Source of the DNA: Novosphingobium sp. 18050
GTDB taxonomy: Bacteria; Pseudomonadota; Alphaproteobacteria; Sphingomonadales; Sphingomonadaceae
Length of the DNA: 64,000 bases
Direction: 5' to 3'
NCBI RefSeq assembly: GCF_902706195.1
Contig: NZ_CACSJO010000012.1
Location: forward strand, 90,972-154,971
Made by a program: the position numbers and the translations under genes. Within the stretch, counting starts at the first letter, position 1. Every line of letters begins with the position of its first letter. Below, piece after piece: positions 17,024-25,147 of the stretch. Below the pieces are notes generated by a model, which was not told the origin of the DNA, did not search any database, and saw only the letters and a list, made by a program, of their open reading frames with translations.

Positions 17024-17389
17024 TCAGGCTGGAGCGCCGCCGTTTTCATTGGACAGTCCGTCAATCACGGCGCGGTTGACGGAGATCAGTTCATCGATCG
17101 CCTCGCGTCCGGTGATCACCAGCGAAGTGTACTTGTCCACCCACAGGCCGAGCGAGATGATCCCGGCGCGCAGCTCGGCGGGCAACCCGTTTTCCGGGGA
17201 CTGGCACAAGTTGCGGAAGATCGTCCACGCCTGCCGGTTGCGGTGAAGCGCGGGGGCCAGCTTCACTCCGGCAAGACCGGCATCTCGCGCGGCGATCATC
17301 TCGCCGGTGATTTCGCTCATCAGCCGGTATTCCGTGCTGCGCGGCGTGGCAGCGACTTTCTGAGCGCGGACATAGGCATTGACGGACAT
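17024..17389 (-). CDS. flaF: flagellar biosynthesis regulator FlaF
   Basis: A 121-residue FlaF family protein, the alphaproteobacterial activator/chaperone-like factor that acts with FlbT on flagellin synthesis. Family features are the N-terminal AYVRAQKVAATPRSTEYRL segment and LWVDKYTSLVITGREAID near the middle-to-end. The frame opens further upstream at 17524, but the ATG at 17389 gives the family length. It converges with the sigma-like gene (18-base gap) and its promoter region is shared with motA, 206 bases between starts. Confidence 0.88.
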   Translation of the reverse strand: MSVNAYVRAQKVAATPRSTEYRLMSEITGEMIAARDAGLAGVKLAPALHRNRQAWTIFRNLCQSPENGLPAELRAGIISLGLWVDKYTSLVITGREAIDELISVNRAVIDGLSNENGGAPA

Positions 17390-17451
17390 CGCGGGGGCTC
17401 CGGCTACGACATGGCCGTTCCGAGAGGGGCACTCGGGCCGGCGCCTCTTCC

Positions 17452-17459
17452 ATATAGGA
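17452..17459 (-). promoter_or_regulatory. shared flagellar motif upstream of flaF (TCCTATAT variant)
   Basis: On the minus strand it reads TCCTATAT, one base off the core, 62 bases before the flaF start codon. It has the same orientation relative to its gene as the flgE, fliN and flbT copies. Confidence 0.45.
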
Positions 17460-17536
17460 TGATCGAAGGCGAAGCGGTCGCGCCTTGCACATCGGCGGCG
17501 GAAAATGCGCTCGTCGCACCGCATCTCAGCACACCG

Positions 17537-17544
17537 TCCTATAA
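17537..17544 (+). promoter_or_regulatory. shared flagellar motif upstream of motA (TCCTATAA)
   Basis: TCCTATAAC, 51 bases before the motA ATG. This divergent region thus has one motif copy facing each gene (flaF and motA). Confidence 0.55.
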
Positions 17545-17595
17545 CTAAGCCTACAGACCGCGCGCGCGGTCCCCCTATTTGCGGACTTCCTTTTC

Positions 17596-18480
17596 ATGCT
17601 GAACATCGTCGGCCTTGTCGTCATCCTGCTGTGCGTCTTCGGCAGCTTCCTGATGTCGGGCGGCAGCATGACGGTCATCTTCCACGCGCTGCCGCACGAG
17701 ATGATGGCCATCGCCGGCGCTGCGCTGGGCGCCTTCGTGCTCGGTAATTCGGTGACGACGCTGAAGAAGAGCTGGGCCGGCGTGGTCCGCGTGTTCAAGG
17801 GTAACCGCTGGAAGGAGGCCGACTTTCGCGACCTCCTCGCCCTGCTCTACACCCTGCTGGCGACGTTCCGCAAAGGCGGCGCCAATGCCATCGAACCGCA
17901 TCTGGACGCGCCTGCCGAAAGCCCGATCTTTTCGCGCTATCCCAGCCTGCTGAAGGACCATGAACTGATCGAGTTCATCTGCGACTACCTGCGCATGATG
18001 ACCGTCAACTTCGAAGACCCGCACCAGCTGGCCGAGGCGATGGAAGGCGACATGGAGCGCCACCACCACGAAGAAATGGCGCCGCAGCACGCGATCCAGA
18101 TGATGGCCGACGGCCTGCCCGCCATCGGCATCGTCGCCGCCGTTCTGGGCGTCATCAAGACGATGAGTTCGATCGACCAGCCCACCGAAGTCCTGGGTGC
18201 GATGATTGGCGGCGCGCTGGTCGGCACGTTCCTGGGCGTGCTTCTGGCCTACTGCCTCGTCGGCCCGATCGCGCAGAAGCTGCAGCAGATCATCGATGCC
18301 GACTTCAAGCCATTCCTCATCGTCAAGACGGCGATCATCGGCCATGCGCAGGAGCAGCCCACCGAAGTGGCCATCGAGCTGGCCCGCCGCATGACGCCGT
18401 CGCCTTACGCGCCCAGCTTCCAGCAGATGGAAGCGGCGCTGGAGGCGGTGAAGGATCAGCTCAATGCCGCTCCGGCCTGA
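17596..18480 (+). CDS. motA: flagellar motor stator protein MotA
   Basis: A 294-residue inner-membrane stator subunit with four predicted transmembrane segments: two near the N-terminus (residues about 1-55) and two at about 170-225, with a long cytoplasmic loop between them that contacts FliG. GLPAIGIVAAVLGVIKTM in the third segment is the family hallmark containing the conserved proline. motB follows after 16 bases. Confidence 0.95.
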   Translation: MLNIVGLVVILLCVFGSFLMSGGSMTVIFHALPHEMMAIAGAALGAFVLGNSVTTLKKSWAGVVRVFKGNRWKEADFRDLLALLYTLLATFRKGGANAIEPHLDAPAESPIFSRYPSLLKDHELIEFICDYLRMMTVNFEDPHQLAEAMEGDMERHHHEEMAPQHAIQMMADGLPAIGIVAAVLGVIKTMSSIDQPTEVLGAMIGGALVGTFLGVLLAYCLVGPIAQKLQQIIDADFKPFLIVKTAIIGHAQEQPTEVAIELARRMTPSPYAPSFQQMEAALEAVKDQLNAAPA

Positions 18481-18496
18481 CCGGGCGCGCTAGGCC

Positions 18497-19363
18497 ATGG
18501 CTGGAAAAGACCCCAACAAACGCCCGATCGTAATCCGCAAGGTTAAGAAGGTGGTCGGCGGCGGCCATCACGGCGGCGCATGGAAAGTCGCCTATGCGGA
18601 CTTCGTGACCGCCATGATGGCCTTCTTCATGCTGCTGTGGCTGCTGGCCAACCCCGACGAGGTACAGCTCAAGGGACTGGCCGAATACTTCTCGCCGGAA
18701 ACCCAGAAGACAAGCCTCTCGACCACGCTAAGCGACCGCCCCGGCGCGCAGCCGGGCGCGGGCGGGCATGGCCGCAACAACCAGTCATCCGACAGCGAAG
18801 CTCACGGGCAGCCCGCTGCCGAAGCGGGGGCCGAAGGCGTCTCGCGCGGGGGTACGGCCGACGTGCCCGAAGCCGCGCTGCGGGTCATGGCGGAGGAGAT
18901 GAGGGTCGAGTTGGAGCCGCCGCTCGATTCCAACCAGGGAAATCATAACATCGACGTGCGCCCCAGCCGCGAAGGCATGCGCATCCATCTGATCGACAGC
19001 CCGCAACGCTCGATGTTCAAGGGCAGCACCGCACAGCTCAACGACTTCGCCAAGGCCATGCTGGCCCGCGCCGCCCGCAAGCTGGCGGGCATCGACGCGC
19101 GCATCGCGATCGAGGGTCACACCGACGGCAGCGGCGGCAACAGCGAAGCCAACTGGAACCTCTCGGCCCAGCGCGCCCTCGCGGCGCGATCGGCGATGGT
19201 AGCGGCAGGGCTGCCGGCGGACCACTTTTCGGAAGTCGTCGCCAAGGCGGGCACCGAGCCGGTCTATCCCGAGGCCCCCGACCGTCCGGAAAACCGGCGG
19301 ATCACCATCGTCGTCATGGCTCAGGCGGGCGCTCTGCCCCGCGACGCCAGTTTCAAGTTCTGA
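18497..19363 (+). CDS. motB: flagellar motor stator protein MotB
   Basis: A 288-residue stator subunit. The single transmembrane segment follows WKVAYADFVTAMMAFFMLLW, with Asp35 as the proton-carrying residue. The C-terminal half is an OmpA/MotB peptidoglycan-binding domain (IEGHTDG, then ENRRITIVV). A Gly/Ser/Glu-rich linker lies between. It pairs with MotA as a proton-driven stator by the Asp and absence of sodium-type PomAB features. Confidence 0.95.
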   Translation: MAGKDPNKRPIVIRKVKKVVGGGHHGGAWKVAYADFVTAMMAFFMLLWLLANPDEVQLKGLAEYFSPETQKTSLSTTLSDRPGAQPGAGGHGRNNQSSDSEAHGQPAAEAGAEGVSRGGTADVPEAALRVMAEEMRVELEPPLDSNQGNHNIDVRPSREGMRIHLIDSPQRSMFKGSTAQLNDFAKAMLARAARKLAGIDARIAIEGHTDGSGGNSEANWNLSAQRALAARSAMVAAGLPADHFSEVVAKAGTEPVYPEAPDRPENRRITIVVMAQAGALPRDASFKF

Positions 19364-19367
19364 GGCC

Positions 19368-19817
19368 ATGATAAAGCGCATCGGCATAGGTATCGCAGCG
19401 GTGATCGCAGGCCTTGGCGTCGGCGGGGCCGGGGCGTGGGGCGTCTCGCACTATCTGCCGCAGTTCGTCGGCGGCGCCGCGCACGGCAAAGCCGAGACGA
19501 AAGTCGAAACCGCGTTCGTGCCTGCGGGCGAGATCCTTGCACCGCTGGTCTTCGCAGACGGGCGACTATCGGGCTACGTCACCTTCGAATGCCAGCTGGA
19601 AGTGCCCAGGGACGCGAGCGAGGAGGTCGGCGCGAAGCTGCCTCTGCTGCTCAATGCGATCAATCTGCGTACCTACCGCAGTCCGCTCGCCAGCGGACCG
19701 GACGGGCTGGTCCCCGGCCTGGACGCCTTCCGCAAGGTGGTGATGGAAGCCGCGGTGGAAGTCTACGGCAAGGGCGTGGTGCGTTCGGTCGCGGTGACGC
19801 GGGCCTCTCCGGCGTAG
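19368..19817 (+). CDS. single-pass membrane protein after motB, FliL-like candidate
   Basis: A 149-residue protein starting four bases after motB. It has one N-terminal transmembrane segment (residues about 5-28, Gly/Ala-rich) and a periplasmic remainder ending AVEVYGKGVVRSVAVT. Topology, size and position next to the stator genes match FliL, which surrounds the stator and modulates torque, but I see no decisive FliL sequence signature. It could be another stator-associated protein. Confidence 0.6.
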   Translation: MIKRIGIGIAAVIAGLGVGGAGAWGVSHYLPQFVGGAAHGKAETKVETAFVPAGEILAPLVFADGRLSGYVTFECQLEVPRDASEEVGAKLPLLLNAINLRTYRSPLASGPDGLVPGLDAFRKVVMEAAVEVYGKGVVRSVAVTRASPA

Positions 19818-19848
19818 CTGGAGCGCTCCCCCTGAGGGAAAGAGCCGT

Positions 19849-20625
19849 TTAACCCGGCCCGCCGAAACTCTTCACCAGCGAACCTGCGACCAGCGCCCAC
19901 CCGTCCACCAGCACGAAGAAAATGATCTTCATCGGCAGCGATATCGTCGCCGGAGGGAGCATCATCATGCCCATCGCCATCAGCACGGCGGCCACGGCAA
20001 GGTCGATCACCAGGAACGGCAGCAGCAACAGGAAACCAATCTCGAAAGCGCGGCGCAGTTCCGAGATCATGAAGGCAGGCATCAGCGTCGTCATCGGTAG
20101 CTCCGCACGGGTCCGCGGGGTCTTGCCGGAGAGACGCACGAACAGCTTCACGTCGTCCTCGCGCACTTGCCTGAGCATGAAGGAGTGGAACGGCCGGCTT
20201 GCCCGTTCGAGCGCCTGCGTCTCGTTGATGGTGCCGGCGTTGTAAGGCTCCATGCCCTGCTTCCATGCGGCGTCGAAGGTCGGCGCCATGACGAAGAAAC
20301 TCAGGAACAGCGCCAGGCTGATAACGATCGGGTTCGGCGGCACACCCTGCACGCCCAGCCCTGAACGCAGCAGCGAAAGCGCGACAACGATCCGCGTGAA
20401 CGAGGTGATCGTCATCAGGATGCCGGGCGCGAGGCTGAGCACCGTCATGATCATGACGAGCTGGAGCACCCGGTTCGTCATGCCGCCGCCCCCGCCCGCA
20501 AGCGCCGCCGCGGCCTGTGCCAATGCGGCCTCGGGCAGGGCGAGGAGCAGCGCGGCCCCGGCAAGCGCGGCGCAGCGCTTCACGCTCCAGACCGGGCGGA
20601 ATTTGCAGGCAATGGCTTCAGGCAT
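19849..20625 (-). CDS. fliP: flagellar export gate protein FliP
   Basis: A 258-residue core export-gate subunit with a cleavable signal peptide and four membrane segments. The family signatures SFTRIVVALSLLRSGLG and PAFMISELRRAFEIGF are intact. It is the last gene of fliN-fliO-fliP; its start overlaps the end of fliO by eight bases. It converges with the motAB unit (31-base gap). Confidence 0.96.
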   Translation of the reverse strand: MPEAIACKFRPVWSVKRCAALAGAALLLALPEAALAQAAAALAGGGGGMTNRVLQLVMIMTVLSLAPGILMTITSFTRIVVALSLLRSGLGVQGVPPNPIVISLALFLSFFVMAPTFDAAWKQGMEPYNAGTINETQALERASRPFHSFMLRQVREDDVKLFVRLSGKTPRTRAELPMTTLMPAFMISELRRAFEIGFLLLLPFLVIDLAVAAVLMAMGMMMLPPATISLPMKIIFFVLVDGWALVAGSLVKSFGGPG

Positions 20626-21094
20626 CAGGGGTAATCTCGGGGCTGCGCAGGACGCGATTCAGGGAGGCGCCGACTATCCGGCCGAAACTGGTCGGCGCAG
20701 GATCGGGTAGGTCGCTTTCCTTGAACCCGACTTCGGGCAGAGTGGAAATTTTGGACATGAAGGACGCATCCTCCGCCTTCGGAGCCGCAACGGCAGGCGC
20801 CTCCGGGGCGCGGCAGGTGTCCAGCACCACGACGCCTTCCGGGCCGATCACCAGGCTGAATTCGGTATCATCGCGGCGCAGCAGGATGACCGAGCGCCGC
20901 TGGTCGATCGCCAGCCTCTCGACCACCTTGAGACGGCGCTCAGGCCCGGCGTTGCCGAACTTTTCCAGCCACTTGCCAAGGCCCTTGCCGTCCACCGTCA
21001 GGTCGAACCGACGCACCGCCCACAGTGCGCCCCAAAGCGCCCCCAGAACGACGCCAAGCGCGCCTAGCGTGCGCAGGAGCGACCATGCGTCCAC
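20618..21094 (-). CDS. fliO: flagellar biosynthesis protein FliO
   Basis: A 158-residue protein with one N-terminal membrane segment (residues about 7-27) and a cytoplasmic domain RLKVVERLAIDQRRSVILLRRDD, the FliO/MopB pattern. FliO helps assemble the FliP ring. It is three bases after fliN and overlaps fliP. Confidence 0.88.
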   Translation of the reverse strand: MDAWSLLRTLGALGVVLGALWGALWAVRRFDLTVDGKGLGKWLEKFGNAGPERRLKVVERLAIDQRRSVILLRRDDTEFSLVIGPEGVVVLDTCRAPEAPAVAAPKAEDASFMSKISTLPEVGFKESDLPDPAPTSFGRIVGASLNRVLRSPEITPDA

Positions 21095-21097
21095 GCC

Positions 21098-21331
21098 TCA
21101 GCGTTCCCGCTCGACGACGTGGGTGATCTCCAGCGACATCGACTCGCCATTGACGAGGATACGGCCCTCGGCGACGAGGCGGTCGTTGACGTAGACGCGC
21201 GTCGGATCGTCCTGCCCGCAGTCGAGCGGGATCATCGCGCCGCGGCTCATCTTGAGGACCTGACGGATCGGGATGCTCGTCGATCCGAGCACGATCTGCA
21301 GGTCGATGGGAATGCCTTCGAGGACGGACAC
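21098..21331 (-). CDS. fliN: short FliN-like SpoA-domain protein
   Basis: A 77-residue protein that is essentially one SpoA (FliN C-terminal) domain: GIPIDLQIVLGSTSIPIRQVLKM and VYVNDRLVAEGRILVNGE. The GTG at 21331 has AAGGAG about eight bases before it; the longer open frame to 21499 runs through AT-rich regulatory DNA and was rejected. It forms part of the C-ring switch. A second, longer FliN is encoded at 38937-39305, so the two must divide the role or one partners with a FliM encoded elsewhere. Confidence 0.85.
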   Translation of the reverse strand: MSVLEGIPIDLQIVLGSTSIPIRQVLKMSRGAMIPLDCGQDDPTRVYVNDRLVAEGRILVNGESMSLEITHVVERER

Positions 21332-21353
21332 AGCGCGTCTCCTTTCATGGCGG

Positions 21354-21376
21354 ATTATAGGAAATAAATTATAGGA
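21354..21376 (-). promoter_or_regulatory. two direct copies of the flagellar motif upstream of fliN
   Basis: ATTATAGGA at 21354-21362 and again at 21368-21376 on the plus strand, that is, two TCCTATAAT copies facing fliN, 14 bases apart. They end 22 and 36 bases before the GTG start of fliN. Confidence 0.6.
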
Positions 21377-21400
21377 GCGATCCGCCACTAGGAAAAAATT

Positions 21401-21408
21401 GCCTATAA
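21401..21408 (+). promoter_or_regulatory. shared flagellar motif upstream of flgC (GCCTATAA variant)
   Basis: GCCTATAA facing flgC, 54 bases before its GTG start. With the two copies at 21354-21376 it makes a compact divergent control region. Confidence 0.5.
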
Positions 21409-21462
21409 GGATGCGAGGGGCCCCGCCAAAGGTGGGCGGGCATTGCGGGCAGGAGCGCGTTC

Positions 21463-21873
21463 GTGGCGGAACTGGGCAATTCGATCGACGTCTCGGCATC
21501 GGGACTGCGGGCGCAGGCGCTGCGCATGCGCGTGATCGCCGAGAACCTTGCCAATTCGGACTCCGTGGCGAAAACGCCGGAAGGCGATCCCTATCGCCGC
21601 CGCGTCGCCACTTTCGCCGCCGAAGTCGACCGTGCCAGCGGAGCCACCCAAGTTTCGGTCAAGTCCATCGAGGCTGACAAAAGCGCCTTCGGACGCATCT
21701 ACCAGCCCGGCAATCCGGCAGCGGACGGGCAAGGCTATGTCGAGCAGCCCAACGTCAATCCGCTGATCGAAGCGGCCGACATGAAGGCGGCCCAGCGCTC
21801 CTACGAGGCCAACCTCAACGCCATCGAATCCGCGCGCGGCATGACCATGCGCACCATCGATCTGCTGAAGTAA
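21463..21873 (+). CDS. flgC: flagellar basal-body rod protein FlgC
   Basis: A 136-residue proximal rod protein. The N-terminal rod signature is ALRMRVIAENLANSDSV, and the C-terminus (QRSYEANLNAIESARGMTMRTIDLL) is characteristic of FlgC. The start is a GTG with AGGAG seven bases before it. It heads flgC-fliE-fliQ-fliR-flhB. flgB, usually its partner, is at 30755-31183 in another unit. Confidence 0.93.
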   Translation: MAELGNSIDVSASGLRAQALRMRVIAENLANSDSVAKTPEGDPYRRRVATFAAEVDRASGATQVSVKSIEADKSAFGRIYQPGNPAADGQGYVEQPNVNPLIEAADMKAAQRSYEANLNAIESARGMTMRTIDLLK

Positions 21874-21885
21874 GGATAGACGGCG

Positions 21886-22320
21886 ATGTCCATCGGAGCA
21901 CTCGACGCTGCCTCGGCCTATGGCCGGGCGATGCGGGCAGCCTCGCCGCTTTCGGGCGGCACGCAAGGCGCAGCAGGACTGGGCGCCGGTTCGGCAACCG
22001 GAGGAAGCGCGGGCCTCTCCAGCATCGGGCCGGGCCTTGCACCGGGCATTTCCGGGGGGATTTCGGGCGGCCTTGGCGGCACGCTGGGCACCCAGACCGG
22101 CGGTAGCAGCTTCGGCGGCATGATCGAATCCATGGTCTCCGAAACCGCAGGCTCCCTGCGCGCGGCAGAGACCCAGAGCGTCAAGCAAATCGGCGGCAAG
22201 GGCGATCTCATCGACGTCGTCACCGCCATCGGCGCAGCGGAAACGGCGCTGGATACCGTGGTTGCCGTGCGTGACCGGGTTGTCTCTGCCTATTCCGACA
22301 TCATGCGGATGCAGATCTAG
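21886..22320 (+). CDS. fliE: flagellar hook-basal body complex protein FliE
   Basis: A 144-residue FliE, longer than the enteric form (about 104) because of a Gly/Ala/Ser-rich insertion (about residues 20-75, repeated SGG/GLG). The conserved end is intact: VTAIGAAETALDTVVAVRDRVVSAYSDIMRM. FliE links the MS ring to the rod and gate. It starts 12 bases after flgC. Confidence 0.9.
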   Translation: MSIGALDAASAYGRAMRAASPLSGGTQGAAGLGAGSATGGSAGLSSIGPGLAPGISGGISGGLGGTLGTQTGGSSFGGMIESMVSETAGSLRAAETQSVKQIGGKGDLIDVVTAIGAAETALDTVVAVRDRVVSAYSDIMRMQI

Positions 22321-22371
22321 CATCATGTTCCCATTCCGCTTCGTCCTTGCGAACGAGAGCGCCGTCACGCC

Positions 22372-22635
22372 ATGAATCCCGAACAGGCCATCGAACTGGC
22401 GCGCGCGGCGCTGATGCTGATGCTGACCATCACGGGGCCGATGCTGATCTCCGCGCTGATCGTCGGCGTCGTCATCGGCCTGGTCCAGGCGCTGACGCAA
22501 GTGCAGGAAATGACGCTGACTTTCGTGCCCAAGCTACTGGTGCTGGGCGTGGTCATGCTGATCAGCCTGCCGATGATCGGCCATGCGCTGGGCGCCTTCA
22601 TGGACCGCATCGCCGACGTCATCGTCTCGGGCTGA
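22372..22635 (+). CDS. fliQ: flagellar export gate protein FliQ
   Basis: An 87-residue protein with two membrane helices, the standard size. Family motifs include VIGLVQALTQVQEMTLTFVPK. It is part of the FliPQR export gate. fliR follows after four bases. Confidence 0.95.
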   Translation: MNPEQAIELARAALMLMLTITGPMLISALIVGVVIGLVQALTQVQEMTLTFVPKLLVLGVVMLISLPMIGHALGAFMDRIADVIVSG

Positions 22636-22639
22636 GACC

Positions 22640-23419
22640 GTGGACGCGCTCGACCTGGCTACGCTGCTCAGGCTGCCGATCGATACGGCGACCTTCCTGA
22701 TCCTGTTCTGCCGGGTCGGCGCGGTGCTCATGCTGCTGCCGGCCTTCTCCGAGGAATCCGTGCCTCCGCAGATCCGGCTGGTGATGGCGCTGGCCTTCAC
22801 CTTCGGGATGTACGGAATGCTGGAAGGCCGCGTGGCCCCGGCGGTGAAATCGGACATCTCGCTGCCCCTTCTGGTGATGGGCGAGGTCATGGTGGGCCTT
22901 GCCATGGGCATGGTGGTGCGCATCATGTTCAGCGCGGCCGCCATCGCGGGCGCCATCGCCGCGCAGCAGGTCGGACTGTCTTCGGCGCTGGTGAACGATC
23001 CGGCAATGGGCGGGCAGGCACCTCTGCTCTCGCGCCTGATCGGGCTGGCCGCAGTGGTGGTGTGCATGGGCACTGGAGTCCATCACTTGTGGATTTCCGC
23101 GATCTTCGGCTCCTACGCGACTTTCCCGGTGGGCGGGATGCCGCCGGCAGCGGATTTCGCGCACCTCGCCGTCTCGGTGATGGGACAGACGCTGGCGCTG
23201 GGGCTGAGCCTTTGCGCGCCGCTGATCCTTTACGGGATGCTGTTCAACCTTGGGCTGGGGCTGGCAGCGCGGGTAGCGCCTTCGATCCAGGTGTTCTTCA
23301 TCTCCCAGCCGCTCAACCTGCTGCTGGGCCTGTCGGTGCTGGCGATGTCGATCGGAGCGATGCTGACCGCCTTTGCCGCCGCGATGGCCACGTTCATGCA
23401 GGACGGGTGGAAGCTGTAG
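22640..23419 (+). CDS. fliR: flagellar export gate protein FliR
   Basis: A 259-residue membrane protein with about six hydrophobic segments, matching FliR. The GTG at 22640 (MDALDLATLLRLPIDT) lies four bases after fliQ and fits the family length; the earlier in-frame ATG at 22583 is inside fliQ. It completes the FliPQR pore. flhB starts one base past the stop. Confidence 0.94.
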   Translation: MDALDLATLLRLPIDTATFLILFCRVGAVLMLLPAFSEESVPPQIRLVMALAFTFGMYGMLEGRVAPAVKSDISLPLLVMGEVMVGLAMGMVVRIMFSAAAIAGAIAAQQVGLSSALVNDPAMGGQAPLLSRLIGLAAVVVCMGTGVHHLWISAIFGSYATFPVGGMPPAADFAHLAVSVMGQTLALGLSLCAPLILYGMLFNLGLGLAARVAPSIQVFFISQPLNLLLGLSVLAMSIGAMLTAFAAAMATFMQDGWKL

Positions 23420-23420
23420 G

Positions 23421-24494
23421 ATGGCCGACGAAGCCGACAAGGACCAGCGGACTCACGAACCTACCGCCAAAAAGCTGGAGGACGCCCGCAAGCGCGGCGA
23501 AACCGCGATGGCGCCGGAGATGCGCCATGCCACGATGATGGCGGGCGCGCTGGCGGTGACCGGGTGGCTGGGCCTCTCGGCGATACAGCGGCTGGGCACC
23601 ATGCTCAAGCGCCTCTGGGGCAGCGCAGATGACTATCCGCTCGACCCGGACGGCGCGCAGAACCTTGTCACCGGGGTCATGTGGCACACGGGTTTGTCGC
23701 TGCTGCCGATCTTTGCGGTGCTGCTCGCCACTGCCATCGCCACCGTGTTCCTGCAGGGCCGTGCCACGCTGAGCTGGTCGCGGGTGGCGCCCAAGTGGTC
23801 CAAGCTATCTCCCGCCAGCGGGGCCCAGCGCCTGTTCGGCACCCGCGCGCTGGTGGAATTCGCCAAGACCCTGGCCAAGATCAGCGCCATCGGCCTTGTC
23901 GTGTGGATGGTGCTGGCGCCCCGTCTCGAAGGGGTGGACGGGCTGGTCGGCCGGGCACCCGGCGCGATCGGCGCGGCGGCGGCGGGGCTGGCGTTCGAGG
24001 CGCTGCGCGCGGTCGTGCTGCTGGTTGCCGCGTTGGCGCTGTTCGACTTCATCTACCAGCGCCGCGCCTTCCTGAAACGGATGCGCATGACGCTGCAGGA
24101 AGTGAAGGACGAGCACAAGCAGGCTGACGGCGACCCCAAGATCAAGGCCAAGATCCGCCAGATCCAGATGCAGCGGGCCAGCAGGCGGATGATGTCGGCC
24201 GTGCCCGGCGCCAGCGTGATCGTCACCAATCCCACGCACTATGCCGTCGCGCTGAAGTACGAGCACGGCGTCACCGCCGCGCCGACGGTGGTGGCCAAGG
24301 GCGTCGACGCGGTCGCCTTGCGCATCCGCGAAGTCGGCGCCGAGGCGAACGTGCCGATCTTCGAAAGCCCCCCGCTGGCCCGCGCGCTGTTCGCGGCGGT
24401 GGAAATCGACCACCCGATCCCCATCGAACACTACGCGGCCGTGGCCGAGATCATCGGCTATGTGATGCGCCTCGCCCGCGAGAAGAAGAAGTAA
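23421..24494 (+). CDS. flhB: flagellar export switch protein FlhB
   Basis: A 357-residue protein: a cytoplasmic start with the characteristic KTEEPTAKKLEDARKRG-like segment (here THEPTAKKLEDARKRGE), four membrane helices, and the autocleavage site NPTH (in VIVTNPTHYAVAL). FlhB switches export from rod/hook to filament substrates with FliK. It is the last gene of its unit. Confidence 0.96.
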   Translation: MADEADKDQRTHEPTAKKLEDARKRGETAMAPEMRHATMMAGALAVTGWLGLSAIQRLGTMLKRLWGSADDYPLDPDGAQNLVTGVMWHTGLSLLPIFAVLLATAIATVFLQGRATLSWSRVAPKWSKLSPASGAQRLFGTRALVEFAKTLAKISAIGLVVWMVLAPRLEGVDGLVGRAPGAIGAAAAGLAFEALRAVVLLVAALALFDFIYQRRAFLKRMRMTLQEVKDEHKQADGDPKIKAKIRQIQMQRASRRMMSAVPGASVIVTNPTHYAVALKYEHGVTAAPTVVAKGVDAVALRIREVGAEANVPIFESPPLARALFAAVEIDHPIPIEHYAAVAEIIGYVMRLAREKKK

Positions 24495-24523
24495 CGGCGC
24501 GGGCCCCTGCCCGGATGCCTGCG

Positions 24524-24910
24524 CTAATGGTGGACGGCCTTGTGCTGCAAGGAGGCGGCGACTTCTTCCGCCGGAGCGGCTTCGCCCTGATCCTGGCTTT
24601 CATCAGCAGCCATGTCGCCGTTTCCGTAGCACCACTTCATCAGGCGAGTGAAAGACGGGCTGCCGGCAAAGGCCACCTCACCGCCGCCGTAGAAGAAGGT
24701 TTCGGTTCCGGTGAACGGCCCCCGATCGTTCACCGCCTTCACCCTCCCGTGGTAAATCTTCCTGTCGCCGGAGCACTGTTCGACGGATTCGAATTCCGCT
24801 GAAGCGCCTTCGACGAGGTTCCTCTTCACGGCCTCCTCGACCTCGTTCTTGCACCCGCTCAAGGCGGCTGCCGCTCCCAGCAGCAGTGCTGCAATATGCA
24901 CGGATTTCAT
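24524..24910 (-). CDS. small lipoprotein of unknown function
   Basis: A 128-residue protein with a short lipoprotein signal (KSVHIAALLLGAAAALSGC, lipobox LSGC). The rest contains a conserved-looking KIYHGRVKAVNDRGPFTGTETFFYGG core, two further cysteines (VEQC and KWCYG) and an acidic tail. I do not recognise the family. It stands alone between two flagellar units on the opposite strand. Confidence 0.65.
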   Translation of the reverse strand: MKSVHIAALLLGAAAALSGCKNEVEEAVKRNLVEGASAEFESVEQCSGDRKIYHGRVKAVNDRGPFTGTETFFYGGGEVAFAGSPSFTRLMKWCYGNGDMAADESQDQGEAAPAEEVAASLQHKAVHH

Positions 24911-25138
24911 GCTATACCCCTAGGGCTGCCCCGCCCCGGATAGTGTGTTTAACTATTTGAGGTCCGGCAATAATCAGGATCAACGTCCGAAAGCAGGGAG
25001 GTGGAATTGCCCCACTTGCGCGCATTGCATTTGTCCCCATGCTAGAGCGCCAAAACCTGCCGGGCAGGGGTTAGCCATCCATAAAGTTCTGCGCGGCGAT
25101 AAAACCGCATGGCCTGCGCCCGGTCCGCGTCCGATTCG

Positions 25139-25147
25139 TCCTATAAT
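25139..25147 (+). promoter_or_regulatory. shared flagellar motif overlapping the flgI start
   Basis: Exact TCCTATAAT. It is unusual because the last two bases are part of an in-frame ATG (25146), so if it is a -10 box the transcript would begin near the next ATG at 25155. Confidence 0.55.
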
